This document shows, piece after piece, positions 8,603 to 17,202 of a stretch of 64,000 nucleotides of DNA (the stretch's first letter is position 1; each line of letters begins with the position of its first letter). The notes under the pieces are model-generated. The model did no database searches, was not told where the DNA came from, and worked only from the letters and a program-made list of their open reading frames with translations. The translations under genes were made by a program, and so were the position numbers. The stretch lies in the NCBI GenBank assembly GCA_035499555.1, contig DATJYO010000064.1, positions 124,001 to 188,000 of the forward strand, given 5' to 3'. Origin of the DNA: Bog-159 sp035499555 (GTDB lineage Bacteria; Acidobacteriota; Terriglobia; Bryobacterales; Bryobacteraceae).

Positions 8603-10633
8603 TCAGCGCCCGCCGAACTCCAGCTCTTCCCGCCGCGTCACGTGCTTCTCCAGTTCTTTGCGGTCCAGGAAATAGGTGGGCTTGGCGAGGCTCTTGCTGA
8701 ATAACTTTTCCGCCTGATCGTCGAAGTGCGGCGACTCGGGATGATCGCTCTCACCCAGCGGAATCACCATGTACGACTTGGGTGGCTTGGTCAGGATCAC
8801 GATCTGGGTCGAGGTTTGCCCGCCCTCCCCGATCATCTGTTTGCCGTGTTTCTCGAAGCTGACCGCGCGTGGAGTGGCCATCCCCGCGTCCCGCAGCGTG
8901 CCTCCGCCGACGGGCCACGAGCGCGACACGCCTTCGCGGCCCACGCGAAAAAGAGTCCCGAACGTAGCGTCCGCGGGGAAGTCGGAGTGGAGCTGCGCTT
9001 CGGCTTTGGTCAGCGCCGAACGGACCTCATCGTCGCTGAGGTCGGCGGGCGGATCCACGGCGCGCGGATGAGCCCCGTCGAGCGCCTTCTTGAAGAGATA
9101 GAATGCCAGCGCCGGACGCGAATCGGCATCGGTGCGCCGGTTCCAGGACGCCAGCATTTTCCCGAAATCGCCATCCGGCGCAGCCTTGCGGATGCGATCC
9201 TGCCATAGCTCCGCGTGCCACACCTGCGGCGAGAACGCGATCCGCAGGGCCTGCTCCGCGGTGACGTCGTGCGCCGCGTCCAGCAGGTCCAGCGCCATGG
9301 CGGCCCGCTGATGCGGCGGCGTGCGGTGCTCGTTGTATAGATACGGGTGCGCTTCGTATTCTTCGGGCGCCAGCGGTGAGTCCTTCATCATGGCAAAAGG
9401 CGAAACATTGCAGTTCTGCATGTAGCCCTGCGGCGGATTGGTGATCTGCACCAGGTCCGCGAAAGGATGGATCCCCTGCCACTCGCACGTGCCGCTGGCT
9501 CCCGGCAGCGGCTTGGAGATGTCACACCCCTGCGGCCGCACCGGCACCCGCCCGTTCCGCACGTAGTATATGTCGCCGTCCACCGTCCCCACCATGATGT
9601 TCTGCGCCATGAACTGCAGCAGGGCCAGGGCCTTCTTCATCTCCGCCAGGTTGTGCGCCGTCACCATGCCCCAGCTCTCGTCCATCAGGCGGACCTCGTT
9701 GGCATACGGGATGGCAATCGAATATGCCTTGCCGTTCTTGTGCGCCACGATGGGACCGTGCAAAGTGGATTCGATCGCCACATCTTTCCAATCGACTTTA
9801 TCGCCCACCTTCACGCCGATCTTCTCGTGGCGAATCGCGAGCGGCCGCCACTCGCCGCGAAACTCGTACTTGCCGTCGTGCACCTCTTCTTCGTAAACAT
9901 CCGAAGTGTCCGGACCGCCGGTGGTCATGGCGATGGATGCGTAACGGCTGTGCCCCAGCACCGGAAACGGCAGCCCCAGAATCGAAGCGCCGGAGAATTC
10001 GAGCGCGCCGCCGTAAATCCGCATTTCGTAAAAGCGGAACGGACCGTACCAGCTCAAGTGCGGATCGACCACCGCAATGGGCACGTGCATCGCCGTGCGC
10101 GACGGCGCCAGCAGCATCTCGTTCGAGCCGTGATACGCAATGGGATCGGGCTGGATGCCCGCGCGCAGCAGTTTGCCGCCCGCCTCGCCTTCCGGCCAGC
10201 CCCAGATGATGTAGCGGCCCAGCGCGACGCACTGCCACGGTTCCAGCTTGGGCGCCCACGCCGGCACCTGTTCGGGATGCTCCTTCATGAACTGCCGTGT
10301 TCCCGCCTGAAAAGCTTCGATGATCTCCCGGCTGCCCGCGCTCAACTCGCGATAGTGCTGCTCGGCCACCAGGCGATGGCCCCAGACCCGCTGCCGCCAG
10401 TCATCGCGAAAGAACTCCGGGCCGAACGCCTCCGCCATGGTGCCCTCCGCGCGGCGATAGTTCTTCAGCAGTTCTTCCAGCCGATCCTCGGCCTGCGCAT
10501 AACCAGAGCCGAAGGCCGCGCCGGCCGCATCGTGGGCGAAGATATGCGGCACGCCGTACTCGTCGCGCAGGATCGTCACATGTTCCGCGAACGCCAGCGG
10601 AAGGCAGCAGAGAAACAGACAGAGCTTTTTCAT
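8603..10633 (-). CDS. Penicillin-acylase-family Ntn hydrolase, secreted
   Basis: 676 residues with a signal peptide (MKKLCLFLCCLPLAFA, cleavage before EHVTI). The alpha-chain region (EYGVPHIFAHDAAGAAFGSGYAQAEDRL) and the beta-chain start match the acylase family. The predicted autocatalytic nucleophile is Ser170 in AYHGSNEM, followed by the family PSRT and DPHLSW motifs and a strand with TTGGPDTSDVYEEEV. Members act in the periplasm on N-acyl amides such as beta-lactams, N-acyl-homoserine lactones or acyl peptides. Which of these is used here cannot be told. Maturation into two chains is inferred from the family. It forms a same-strand run with genes upstream and with yggX downstream. Confidence 0.92.
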   Translation of the reverse strand: MKKLCLFLCCLPLAFAEHVTILRDEYGVPHIFAHDAAGAAFGSGYAQAEDRLEELLKNYRRAEGTMAEAFGPEFFRDDWRQRVWGHRLVAEQHYRELSAGSREIIEAFQAGTRQFMKEHPEQVPAWAPKLEPWQCVALGRYIIWGWPEGEAGGKLLRAGIQPDPIAYHGSNEMLLAPSRTAMHVPIAVVDPHLSWYGPFRFYEMRIYGGALEFSGASILGLPFPVLGHSRYASIAMTTGGPDTSDVYEEEVHDGKYEFRGEWRPLAIRHEKIGVKVGDKVDWKDVAIESTLHGPIVAHKNGKAYSIAIPYANEVRLMDESWGMVTAHNLAEMKKALALLQFMAQNIMVGTVDGDIYYVRNGRVPVRPQGCDISKPLPGASGTCEWQGIHPFADLVQITNPPQGYMQNCNVSPFAMMKDSPLAPEEYEAHPYLYNEHRTPPHQRAAMALDLLDAAHDVTAEQALRIAFSPQVWHAELWQDRIRKAAPDGDFGKMLASWNRRTDADSRPALAFYLFKKALDGAHPRAVDPPADLSDDEVRSALTKAEAQLHSDFPADATFGTLFRVGREGVSRSWPVGGGTLRDAGMATPRAVSFEKHGKQMIGEGGQTSTQIVILTKPPKSYMVIPLGESDHPESPHFDDQAEKLFSKSLAKPTYFLDRKELEKHVTRREELEFGGR

Positions 10634-10671
10634 GGGGAGTCGGACCGGCTAACATTCTATCGCGCCGAACA

Positions 10672-11193
10672 TTACAGCCGGAGCGCGTATCTTGTCGCCA
10701 GCAGCAGGAGGCCTCCGGCACTGAAGGCCATCGCCGTCAGCCAGGCCTCCCGGGCGGTGTTGAACTGATGGATCGGCAACTGGCTTTCGACCGCGATCTC
10801 GCGCGGATTCGACGGATTGACCCGAATATTGAGGACCGCATCGCGGCCGTGGCGGGCGGCCCAGACGTCGATCTGGTCGCGCACCTGCTGGGAGCGGTCG
10901 CTCGTCGTGTGGAAATCGGATTCATACCGGCGCAGGCCGAACTCGTAGTCCACCCGGCAGCGCAAAGCGTAGACCGTGCCGCCGCCGTTTCGCGAAAACG
11001 GATGGTAGACGTCGAGCCCGCACTTTTCGACGCGGGCGCTGGTCTCGCTCCAGCGCGATTCGATGATATGGGTCCGATAGGACCGCCATGCCCCGGCCAC
11101 AAGCATGAGAATCGCACAGAACAGCGTGAAGCCGGAGAGCAATAGGGCGATGCCGCCGATCCCCGCTCTACGAGAGTTGGCTGTCGCGGCCAT
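10672..11193 (-). CDS. DUF3592 membrane protein
   Basis: 173 residues with an N-terminal membrane helix (about 12-36), an extracytoplasmic beta-rich domain (about 45-145: WSETSARVEKCGLDVYH... YALRCRVDYEFGLRRYESDF) and a second helix near the C-terminus (about 150-170). This plan and the WxxTxGxV-like start of the soluble part fit DUF3592, whose role is unknown. Two Cys (in EKCGLDV and LRCRVDY) could form a disulfide outside the membrane. The gene lies 38 bases from its neighbours on both sides. Confidence 0.75.
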   Translation of the reverse strand: MAATANSRRAGIGGIALLLSGFTLFCAILMLVAGAWRSYRTHIIESRWSETSARVEKCGLDVYHPFSRNGGGTVYALRCRVDYEFGLRRYESDFHTTSDRSQQVRDQIDVWAARHGRDAVLNIRVNPSNPREIAVESQLPIHQFNTAREAWLTAMAFSAGGLLLLATRYALRL

Positions 11194-11231
11194 TGGCCCG
11201 ATTGTCGCCGATCCGGCGCGGCAGGCGCGTG

Positions 11232-11546
11232 CTATCCGAGGTTATCGTCCTTTGCCCGCCGCCGGCGCCGGCTGCCCACGTAGTGAAACCGGACCAGGTA
11301 AATGTTCTCGCCTTTGCCGTGCTTGGCGATCTTCAACAAATCCAGCACCCCCAGAAAACCGGACTGGCGCGCCAGTTCCGGGGTGATCTCCGGAAAGCCG
11401 ATCCGTTGGATGGAATCCACCTCGATCTCGCCATCCTCCATGCGATACCGCTTGCCGGCGCGCACATGCGGCTGCGTCCAGAAACGGATGCTGCACGTGA
11501 TCTCTCCCCGGCGGACGCCGTCCCGGAGCCGCTTGGTAAATGTCAT
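11232..11546 (-). CDS. Small PUA-like protein, probable ASCH domain
   Basis: 104 residues. The order of segments fits the ASCH/PUA-like fold: MTFTKRLRDGVRRGEITCSIRFW, RVGKRYR-type turn (PHVRAGKRYRM), strand EVDSIQRIGFPEIT, then LARQSGFLG... and the closing strand NIYLVRFHYV. ASCH domains are thought to bind RNA or act as small-molecule amidohydrolases. No specific activity is inferred here. The Arg/Lys-rich tail (SRRRRRAKDD) would suit nucleic-acid contact. It begins 6 bases after the PEP-mutase-family gene, so the two are likely cotranscribed. Confidence 0.65.
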   Translation of the reverse strand: MTFTKRLRDGVRRGEITCSIRFWTQPHVRAGKRYRMEDGEIEVDSIQRIGFPEITPELARQSGFLGVLDLLKIAKHGKGENIYLVRFHYVGSRRRRRAKDDNLG

Positions 11547-11552
11547 ACGCGG

Positions 11553-12377
11553 TCAAATCCCCATGAGTTTGTTCAATTCCGGCGTGGTCGTGGAGCGCTC
11601 GAGAAAACCGAATTCGCCGGCATCTCGAATCTCCAGCGCCGCGGCGACAAATCCGGACATGGCCGCGCGATACAACGACGTCGCCAGGCTGATGCGCTTC
11701 ACTCCCGCGGCGGCCAGTTCGCCTACGGAGAACGATTTGCCCTGGATCCCAACCATGAAATTCACCGGCTTGGAAACCGCGGCGCAGACCGCGCGTACCG
11801 AGGGCAGGTCCGGCAGGCCAGGCGCAAACAACACATCCGCGCCGGCTTTTTCGTACGCCTGCAGGCGGCTGATCGTCTGGTCCAGGCTCGGCGCCGCAAA
11901 CAGGAAGTTGTGCGCCCGCGCCGTCACGGTGAACGGAAATCCGAGCTTTCGCGCCGCCTCGGCCGCGGCCGCGACGCGCTCCACCGCCAGGCCGGCATCG
12001 TACAGCGCGCGCTGCGGACCTCCGCTCGAATCCTCGATACTGCATCCGGCCAGCCCGGTCTCGGCCGCCAGCCGGATCGTTTCCGCCACCGTTTCCGGCG
12101 CCTCGCCGAAGCCGTTTTCGAGGTCCGCCGAAACGGGCAAGTCCGTGGCCCTGACAATCAGGCGCGAGTGCGCCAGCGCCTCCTCGCGCGTCAGCCCGCC
12201 GTCGCGCCGGCCGAGGGCGGAAGCCGCTGCGGCGCTGGACGTCGCCAGCGCCTGAAAACCGAGCCCGGCCAGAATGCGGGCGGACCCCACGTCCCAAGGA
12301 TTCGGAATAACAAATGCGCCGGGGCCATCGTGCAAGGCCCGAAAACGGGCGGCTTTCTCGATCTGTGTCGCACTCAT
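11553..12377 (-). CDS. Isocitrate lyase / PEP mutase family protein
   Basis: 274 residues, the size of the short PEP-mutase/carboxyvinyl-phosphonate-mutase group. Motifs: FVIPNPWDVGSARILAGLGF at the N-terminus, active-site metal region SADLENGFGE (about 84-93) and AGCSIEDSSGG (about 108-118). It lacks the KKCGH loop of true isocitrate lyase, so C-C bond cleavage or hydrolysis of another oxo-acid (oxaloacetate, methylisocitrate or dimethylmalate type) is more likely. The substrate is unknown. Its start codon overlaps the stop of the upstream small gene by 4 bases (ATGA), indicating translational coupling. Confidence 0.87.
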   Translation of the reverse strand: MSATQIEKAARFRALHDGPGAFVIPNPWDVGSARILAGLGFQALATSSAAAASALGRRDGGLTREEALAHSRLIVRATDLPVSADLENGFGEAPETVAETIRLAAETGLAGCSIEDSSGGPQRALYDAGLAVERVAAAAEAARKLGFPFTVTARAHNFLFAAPSLDQTISRLQAYEKAGADVLFAPGLPDLPSVRAVCAAVSKPVNFMVGIQGKSFSVGELAAAGVKRISLATSLYRAAMSGFVAAALEIRDAGEFGFLERSTTTPELNKLMGI

Positions 12378-12673
12378 CTCACCACGTCCCCGATATAAGG
12401 CTCACTCACAAATTTCAAGCCCGCTGTCTCCACCAACTCGCGCGCTCGCTGCACTTCGCTGTCCGGAAGCCAACAGCCCCTGGGTTCCCCGCGCCATCCG
12501 CGGCCAAACCGGATTGAATCCAGACGGTCGTCGAGCGGGCGAAACGTATAGACCAGATCCACACGATCCGGCCCGCCGCGCACCACCACCTGCAGTCCGG
12601 ACCGCGCCAGTAACTCGGGGACCTCTGGGCTCGGCCAGTCGATGACCAGCACCCTTTCTACACCCTCCAGCAT
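12374..12673 (-). CDS. Small protein, tentative CoA-binding-like Rossmann fold
   Basis: 99 residues, not recognised with confidence. The N-terminus ERVLVIDWPSPEVPELLAR followed by GLQVVVRGGP resembles the first strand-helix-strand of CoA_binding domains, and the end (AGLKFVSEPYIGD) resembles their last strand, but the glycine-rich loop is missing. It is translationally coupled (4-base ATGA overlap) to the PEP-mutase-family gene, which suggests a shared metabolic role. It is divergent from the GH39-like gene with 47 bases between start codons. Confidence 0.55.
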   Translation of the reverse strand: MLEGVERVLVIDWPSPEVPELLARSGLQVVVRGGPDRVDLVYTFRPLDDRLDSIRFGRGWRGEPRGCWLPDSEVQRARELVETAGLKFVSEPYIGDVVR

Positions 12674-12720
12674 GCTTCCACCCTATCATGCCGGCGTGAA
12701 ATTGAACTACCGTATTCATC

Positions 12721-14199
12721 ATGAGGAGCATTCCTGGCGCGTGCCTGCTTGCCATCCTGGCTGCCGCGGCCGCCTGGTCCGCCGGCGATCAGGCCACCTT
12801 GAAAATCAATTGGGATAAAGTGACGTTCGAGTCGCGCACCACGCCCACGCTGCAAGTGGTCGTCAACCCGCCCCTGCGCCGCGGATCGGCGATCCACGAT
12901 CGCGCCTTCGCAGAGCTCAAACGCCTCGGCGCCGATTACGTGCGCTACGTCCCCTGGCTGCCGTATCCGAAACTGGCCGTACCCGAGTTGCGCCAGCCTG
13001 ATGACACCAACACCTACTGGGATTTCTCGCTCATCGATCCCATGACCGTCGATTTCCTGAATGCCACCGCCGGCCATTCCGTCATTCTGAATTTCAGCAC
13101 CATTCCGGCGTGGATGTTCCGCACGCCGGAATCCGTGAAGTACCCCGACGATCCCGACCAGGTGATGTGGGACTACACCAAGGGCACCGATCTGCGCGAC
13201 GCCACGCTGCACGAGCTCGGCGAATACTACGCGCGCCTGGTAAGCTGGTACACCCGCGGCGGCTTCACCGACGAACTGGGCCGCAAACACGAGTCCGGAC
13301 ACCATTTCAACATCGACTATTGGGAAGTGTTCAACGAGGTGGATTTCGAGCACAACATGACGCCCGAGCAGTATACCGAGCGCTACGACGCGGTAGTCAC
13401 GGCCATCCGCAAAGTAGCGCCGCAAATGAAATTCGTGGGGCTGGCGCTGGCGGACCCGAGCCATAATCCGCACATGTTCGAATACTTCCTGAATCCCAAA
13501 AATCACCAGCCGGGCATCCCGCTGGACATGATCTCCTATCACTTCTACGCCACGCCGGCGGCGGACGAAACTCCGGACGTGCAGCAGCACACATTCTTCG
13601 ACCAGGCCGACCGCTTTCTGGCGACCGCGCGTTATATAGAAGAGATCCGGCGGCGCCTGTCGCCTGCCACCCGGACTACGGTAAACGAGATCGGCGCGAT
13701 CCTGCCCGGCGATCCGGGCCTGCCGGGCCGCCCCCCGCAGCCCATCCCCAACTCTTACTGGAATCTGGCCGGCGCGACTTACGCGTACGTTTTCGCCAAT
13801 CTGGCGGCTATGGGCATCGACGTCGCCGGGGAATCGCAGTTGGTCGGCTATCCCACCCAGTTCCCCAGCGTCACCATGCTCGACTGGGAAACCGGCGCTC
13901 CCAACGCGCGCTTCCGCGTGCTGGAGCTTCTGCATAAGCACTTCGCCCCCGGCGACCGGTTGGTCGAGACCGCTGCAAAGGATCCCTATATCTACGCCCA
14001 GGCGTTTCGCACGCCTGCCGGAAAGCGCAAGGTGCTGCTGATCTCCGAACGAAATTGGCCCGTCACCATCACTCTGGCCGAGCCCGCCGGCTGGGAGTAT
14101 GTGGACCAGAATACAGGCGGTGGACCGCTGGGTACGGCTTCCGTTACCGGTTCGCTGATACTCAATGGTTTAGCCGTGGGCGTGCTAACTCTGGAGTGA
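12721..14199 (+). CDS. Secreted glycoside hydrolase, GH39-like
   Basis: 492 residues with a signal peptide (MRSIPGACLLAILAAAAAWSA). A TIM-barrel core is followed by a C-terminal beta-domain. The acid/base Glu is expected in DYWEVFNEVDFEH (about residue 206), the WxxxNE arrangement of clan GH-A. The nucleophile Glu is probably in TTVNEIGAIL (about 322). GH39 includes beta-xylosidases and alpha-iduronidases. Similar long acidobacterial proteins are annotated as GH39 without known substrate. Together with the GH27 enzyme and the esterases it points to a polysaccharide-degrading lifestyle. No transporter or regulator is adjacent. Confidence 0.8.
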   Translation: MRSIPGACLLAILAAAAAWSAGDQATLKINWDKVTFESRTTPTLQVVVNPPLRRGSAIHDRAFAELKRLGADYVRYVPWLPYPKLAVPELRQPDDTNTYWDFSLIDPMTVDFLNATAGHSVILNFSTIPAWMFRTPESVKYPDDPDQVMWDYTKGTDLRDATLHELGEYYARLVSWYTRGGFTDELGRKHESGHHFNIDYWEVFNEVDFEHNMTPEQYTERYDAVVTAIRKVAPQMKFVGLALADPSHNPHMFEYFLNPKNHQPGIPLDMISYHFYATPAADETPDVQQHTFFDQADRFLATARYIEEIRRRLSPATRTTVNEIGAILPGDPGLPGRPPQPIPNSYWNLAGATYAYVFANLAAMGIDVAGESQLVGYPTQFPSVTMLDWETGAPNARFRVLELLHKHFAPGDRLVETAAKDPYIYAQAFRTPAGKRKVLLISERNWPVTITLAEPAGWEYVDQNTGGGPLGTASVTGSLILNGLAVGVLTLE

Positions 14200-14250
14200 C
14201 CGCACGCCGGCGGCGCATCCGGGGCGGGGCGGCGTGCATCCAAAAGTCAA

Positions 14251-14871
14251 ATGCCAGAAGCCGTCCTGCAGAGTTTGGAAGTGGAACATCCGGTATTGGA
14301 CGTGATCCGCAAGCGGTGGAGTCCGGCGATATATTCCTCTCAGCCCGTCGAGCCGGAGAAACTGCTCAGCGTTTTGGAAGCGGCGCGCTGGGCGCCTTCC
14401 AGCTTCAACGCGCAGCCCTGGAGCTTCCTGGTCGCCACCAAAGAGCAGCCGGAAGACTTCGCTCGTATGCTGAGCTGCCTGGTGCCCGGCAACGTGGTCT
14501 GGGCGCAACACGTTCCGGTGCTGATGATCTCCGTCGCGCGCACGCACTTCGAGCACAACGGCGCGCCCAACCGCCATGCGCTGCACGACACCGGGATCGC
14601 CACCGGGTTTCTAATGCTGGAAGCCGCCGCCCTGGGCATCCTGGCGCATGGCATGGCGGGCTTCGATCCGGCAAAAGCACGCGAGGTCTACGGCATCCCG
14701 GAAACGCACGAAGCGGTGGCGGCCATCGCTCTCGGCTATGCCGGCGACGATAAGAACGCGCCCGAGGAACTGCGCAAGCGCAACGCGCATCGCCCGCGAA
14801 AGCTGCTGGATAGTTTCGTGTTTACGGGGCGCTGGGGCAACGCCCTCCCGTTGGTTGGCGGCCGGCCGTAG
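14251..14871 (+). CDS. Nitroreductase-family flavoprotein
   Basis: 206 residues. The family motifs are clear: VIRKRWSPAIYSSQPV at the N-terminus (FMN phosphate contact RKRWS), LLSVLEAARWAPSSFNAQPWSFLVA and the conserved ALHDTGIATGFLMLEAAALG helix. These cytosolic FMN enzymes reduce nitro compounds, quinones or other acceptors with NAD(P)H; the natural substrate is unknown. The gene stands alone, 51 bases after the GH39-like gene on the same strand and convergent with the phosphatase gene. Confidence 0.9.
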   Translation: MPEAVLQSLEVEHPVLDVIRKRWSPAIYSSQPVEPEKLLSVLEAARWAPSSFNAQPWSFLVATKEQPEDFARMLSCLVPGNVVWAQHVPVLMISVARTHFEHNGAPNRHALHDTGIATGFLMLEAAALGILAHGMAGFDPAKAREVYGIPETHEAVAAIALGYAGDDKNAPEELRKRNAHRPRKLLDSFVFTGRWGNALPLVGGRP

Positions 14872-14887
14872 GCATGATCCAGGCGGT

Positions 14888-14908
14888 AACCCGGGCGCCC
14901 CGCGGGTT
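14888..14908. terminator. Hairpin between convergent nitroreductase and phosphatase genes
   Basis: AACCCG and CGGGTT form a 6-bp stem around a 9-base loop. The arm on the phosphatase side touches that gene's stop codon. There is no T-run on either side, so this is at most a weak or Rho-assisted end. Confidence 0.25.
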
Positions 14909-16602
14909 CACTGCCCTCCCTGATACTCCAGCACCAGCAGGGTGACGTCGTCGGCTTGCGGCGCGCCTTCGGTGAACGTTGAGATCGCCTCCGCCACGGC
15001 GTCCCGCAGTTCGCGGCTGGTGTCGGCATGGTGGGACATGATGGCTTCGCGCAGACGCTGGCGGCCGAAGAATTCGCCCTCCGGATTCTGCGCCTCCGTG
15101 ACTCCGTCGGTGTAAATTACGATCTTGTCACCGGGCGACAGGGCCTTCTCCTGCACGTCGAACTGCGCCTCCTCCATCAGCCCCACGGGCATGCTGGTGG
15201 CTTCCAGCGATTCGAGCGTACCGCCCGGCCGCACGATGATCGCCGGGCAATGGCCGGCATTGACATAGTGCAGGCGCCCATCCCTCTCCAGCAGGCAATA
15301 GAACACCGTGGCGTATTTCTCGCCCGCCGTGCGCTCGTTCAGAAACGCATTGATCCGCGCCAGGCGTTGGTGGAGCGCGCGGTCGCCGTGGGTCACCGCC
15401 AGGAACGCGCCTTGCAGTAGAGAGGCCAGCAGCGCCGAGCTGACGCCCTTGCCGGAGACATCGGCCACTACGGCCGTCCAGGCGTGCGGACCCGCGGGAA
15501 TCACGTCGAAATAGTCGCCGCCCACCTGGTGCGAGGCCACGCTGCTGCCGCAGGCGCGAAACCATCCTTCCGACGGCAGGCGGCGCGGCAGCAAACCCTG
15601 CTGGATGGCGCGGGCCACGGCCAGCTCTTCTTCCATCTTCTGCTTGGCGCGTTCCTCCTCCAGCAGGCGCGCGTTTTCGAGAATCGTGGAAGCCTCGATC
15701 GCCAGGGTCTGCAGCAATTCCCGGTTTCCGCCCGTGAGGTCCGCGGCGGCCAGGCGCGAATCCATGTACAGCACGCCCACGGTTTCCCCGGCAGTGGAAA
15801 GGACATTGGTCGAATCGCCGTGCGCCTGGCTGATGCGCACCAGCGGCACCGACACCACGCTGCGCAATTCCAGATCGGCCACGCTGCGCTCCGGATGGAA
15901 CTCGCCCGTTCCCTGCGGATCGAAGTTCATGGACAACAGATCGCGGCGCTGCTCCAGGGCGCGCTTGATCACGCGCCGCGGCACCCGCAGATCGCTCTCC
16001 GCCAGCGCCTTCCCCTGGCGGTTGCGCGCCACCCGCGTCTCCAGCTCGCTGCCCTGGCGCAACAGCAAAAAGCCGCGCTCGGCCCCGGTTACGGCCAGGG
16101 CCGCATCCACCACGGAATTGAGGATCTCCTGCAGCGAAAAGCCGGTCTGGAGCGTGCGCGCTACTTCCAGAATCGCGCGCAGCTTGGCCAGATTGGCGCC
16201 GGCGCCGGGCGGCGCCCCCACCGGTCCGGATTTCTCATGCGCGCCGAACTGGTCGATCAGGCGGTTCAACTCCGCGCCGCCCGTGGCGAAGATCAGTTGG
16301 TAGGAGTCCGCAAACCCGAATTCGATCTTGTCGGACGTGTGCAGCACGTGGCGCGTCACGCGCTCGCCGTTCACGTACAGGCCGTGCCGGCTGCCGGCAT
16401 CCTCGATCCGGAATTCGCCGTGATCCCGAACGATGGTGGCGTGCAGGCGCGATGCGCGGCTGTCGCGCAGAATGAGATGATTGTCGGCCTGCCTGCCGAT
16501 TTTGAACGGCAGCGGCGTTATCTCCATCCGCGACCGGTGGCCGCTGGGGTCAATGACGATCATCGACGCCGTCGGAACTGCTTCCGTAGTGCTGGTGGCC
16601 AT
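14908..16602 (-). CDS. FHA-GAF-PP2C (RsbU/SpoIIE-type) serine phosphatase
   Basis: 564 residues. An FHA domain (about 10-110: FKIGRQADNHLILRD, RLHATIV, HGLYVNGE) would bind phosphothreonine. A GAF domain (about 150-310) may sense a ligand. A PP2C-SIG phosphatase follows (about 340-560) with metal-binding Asp motifs GGDYFDVIPAG, VADVSGKGVSSALLA, NAGHCPAI, IYTDGVTEAQN and QADDVTLLVL. It is probably a cytosolic switch acting on an anti-sigma antagonist, although no such partner is present. Its ATG shares one base with the stop of the upstream Fur-family gene (TGATG), so the two are translated together. That links stress or metal sensing to phospho-signalling. Confidence 0.9.
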   Translation of the reverse strand: MATSTTEAVPTASMIVIDPSGHRSRMEITPLPFKIGRQADNHLILRDSRASRLHATIVRDHGEFRIEDAGSRHGLYVNGERVTRHVLHTSDKIEFGFADSYQLIFATGGAELNRLIDQFGAHEKSGPVGAPPGAGANLAKLRAILEVARTLQTGFSLQEILNSVVDAALAVTGAERGFLLLRQGSELETRVARNRQGKALAESDLRVPRRVIKRALEQRRDLLSMNFDPQGTGEFHPERSVADLELRSVVSVPLVRISQAHGDSTNVLSTAGETVGVLYMDSRLAAADLTGGNRELLQTLAIEASTILENARLLEEERAKQKMEEELAVARAIQQGLLPRRLPSEGWFRACGSSVASHQVGGDYFDVIPAGPHAWTAVVADVSGKGVSSALLASLLQGAFLAVTHGDRALHQRLARINAFLNERTAGEKYATVFYCLLERDGRLHYVNAGHCPAIIVRPGGTLESLEATSMPVGLMEEAQFDVQEKALSPGDKIVIYTDGVTEAQNPEGEFFGRQRLREAIMSHHADTSRELRDAVAEAISTFTEGAPQADDVTLLVLEYQGGQ

Positions 16603-17147
16603 CAGGCGGTGCGTTTGGCGCGGGGGCGATGTGACGATCCGGCTTGCCGGGCGGCAGCCGTTGAAGGTTCGTCCGGCAGTTGTCCGTGCTGCCGCGCCTG
16701 CTCCAGCTCCAGCGCGCGCAGCGATTGGCAGTGGGCGCAGTATCCGCCAACCTCCGTGCGCGCCAGCAGGATCTGAAATCCGAAGTGGCTCTCGATCTGC
16801 TTGCGCAGCCGCTGCAGAGGCTCGCCGAAGAATTCTTCCACCTTGCCGCAGCGCAGGCAGATCACGTGGGCATGTTCCTGTTTCAGCCGCGTTTCGTAGT
16901 AATGCTGGTCGCCATCGTGATGCATCAGGTCCAGCTCATCCACCAGCCCGCCGTTCTTCAGCATCTTCAAGGTGCGATACACCGTCACCCGATTCAGCTT
17001 CGGATCGACTTGCTTGGCCAGTTGAAACAACCGCTCGGCGTCCAGATGCTGGCCGGTCTGGTCGATCAATTCCAGCAGAATCTGCCGCTGCCGCGTGAGA
17101 CGCACACCTTTCTCGCGCAGCGAGCCTTTGATGGAATCGATGGCCAT
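16602..17147 (-). CDS. Fur-family metal- or peroxide-responsive repressor
   Basis: 181 residues. The winged-helix part carries GVRLTRQRQILLELI and NRVTVYRTLKMLKNGGLV; the dimer/metal part has HHDGDQHYYETRLKQEHAHVICLRCGKVEEF and GGYCAHCQSL. The two CxxC pairs form the structural zinc site, and the HHDGDQHYE and HAH clusters are the regulatory metal site. The sequence alone does not separate Fur, PerR and Zur. A 45-residue basic, disordered-looking tail is unusual. A -10-like TAAAAT (17162-17167 on this strand) lies 14 bases before the ATG. It is translationally coupled to the FHA-GAF-PP2C gene. Confidence 0.92.
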   Translation of the reverse strand: MAIDSIKGSLREKGVRLTRQRQILLELIDQTGQHLDAERLFQLAKQVDPKLNRVTVYRTLKMLKNGGLVDELDLMHHDGDQHYYETRLKQEHAHVICLRCGKVEEFFGEPLQRLRKQIESHFGFQILLARTEVGGYCAHCQSLRALELEQARQHGQLPDEPSTAAARQAGSSHRPRAKRTA

Positions 17148-17202
17148 AACAGGACCCTATTATTTTAGCAGGATGGGCTTTGGCAGGCGTCCGTCAGCGC
17201 GC

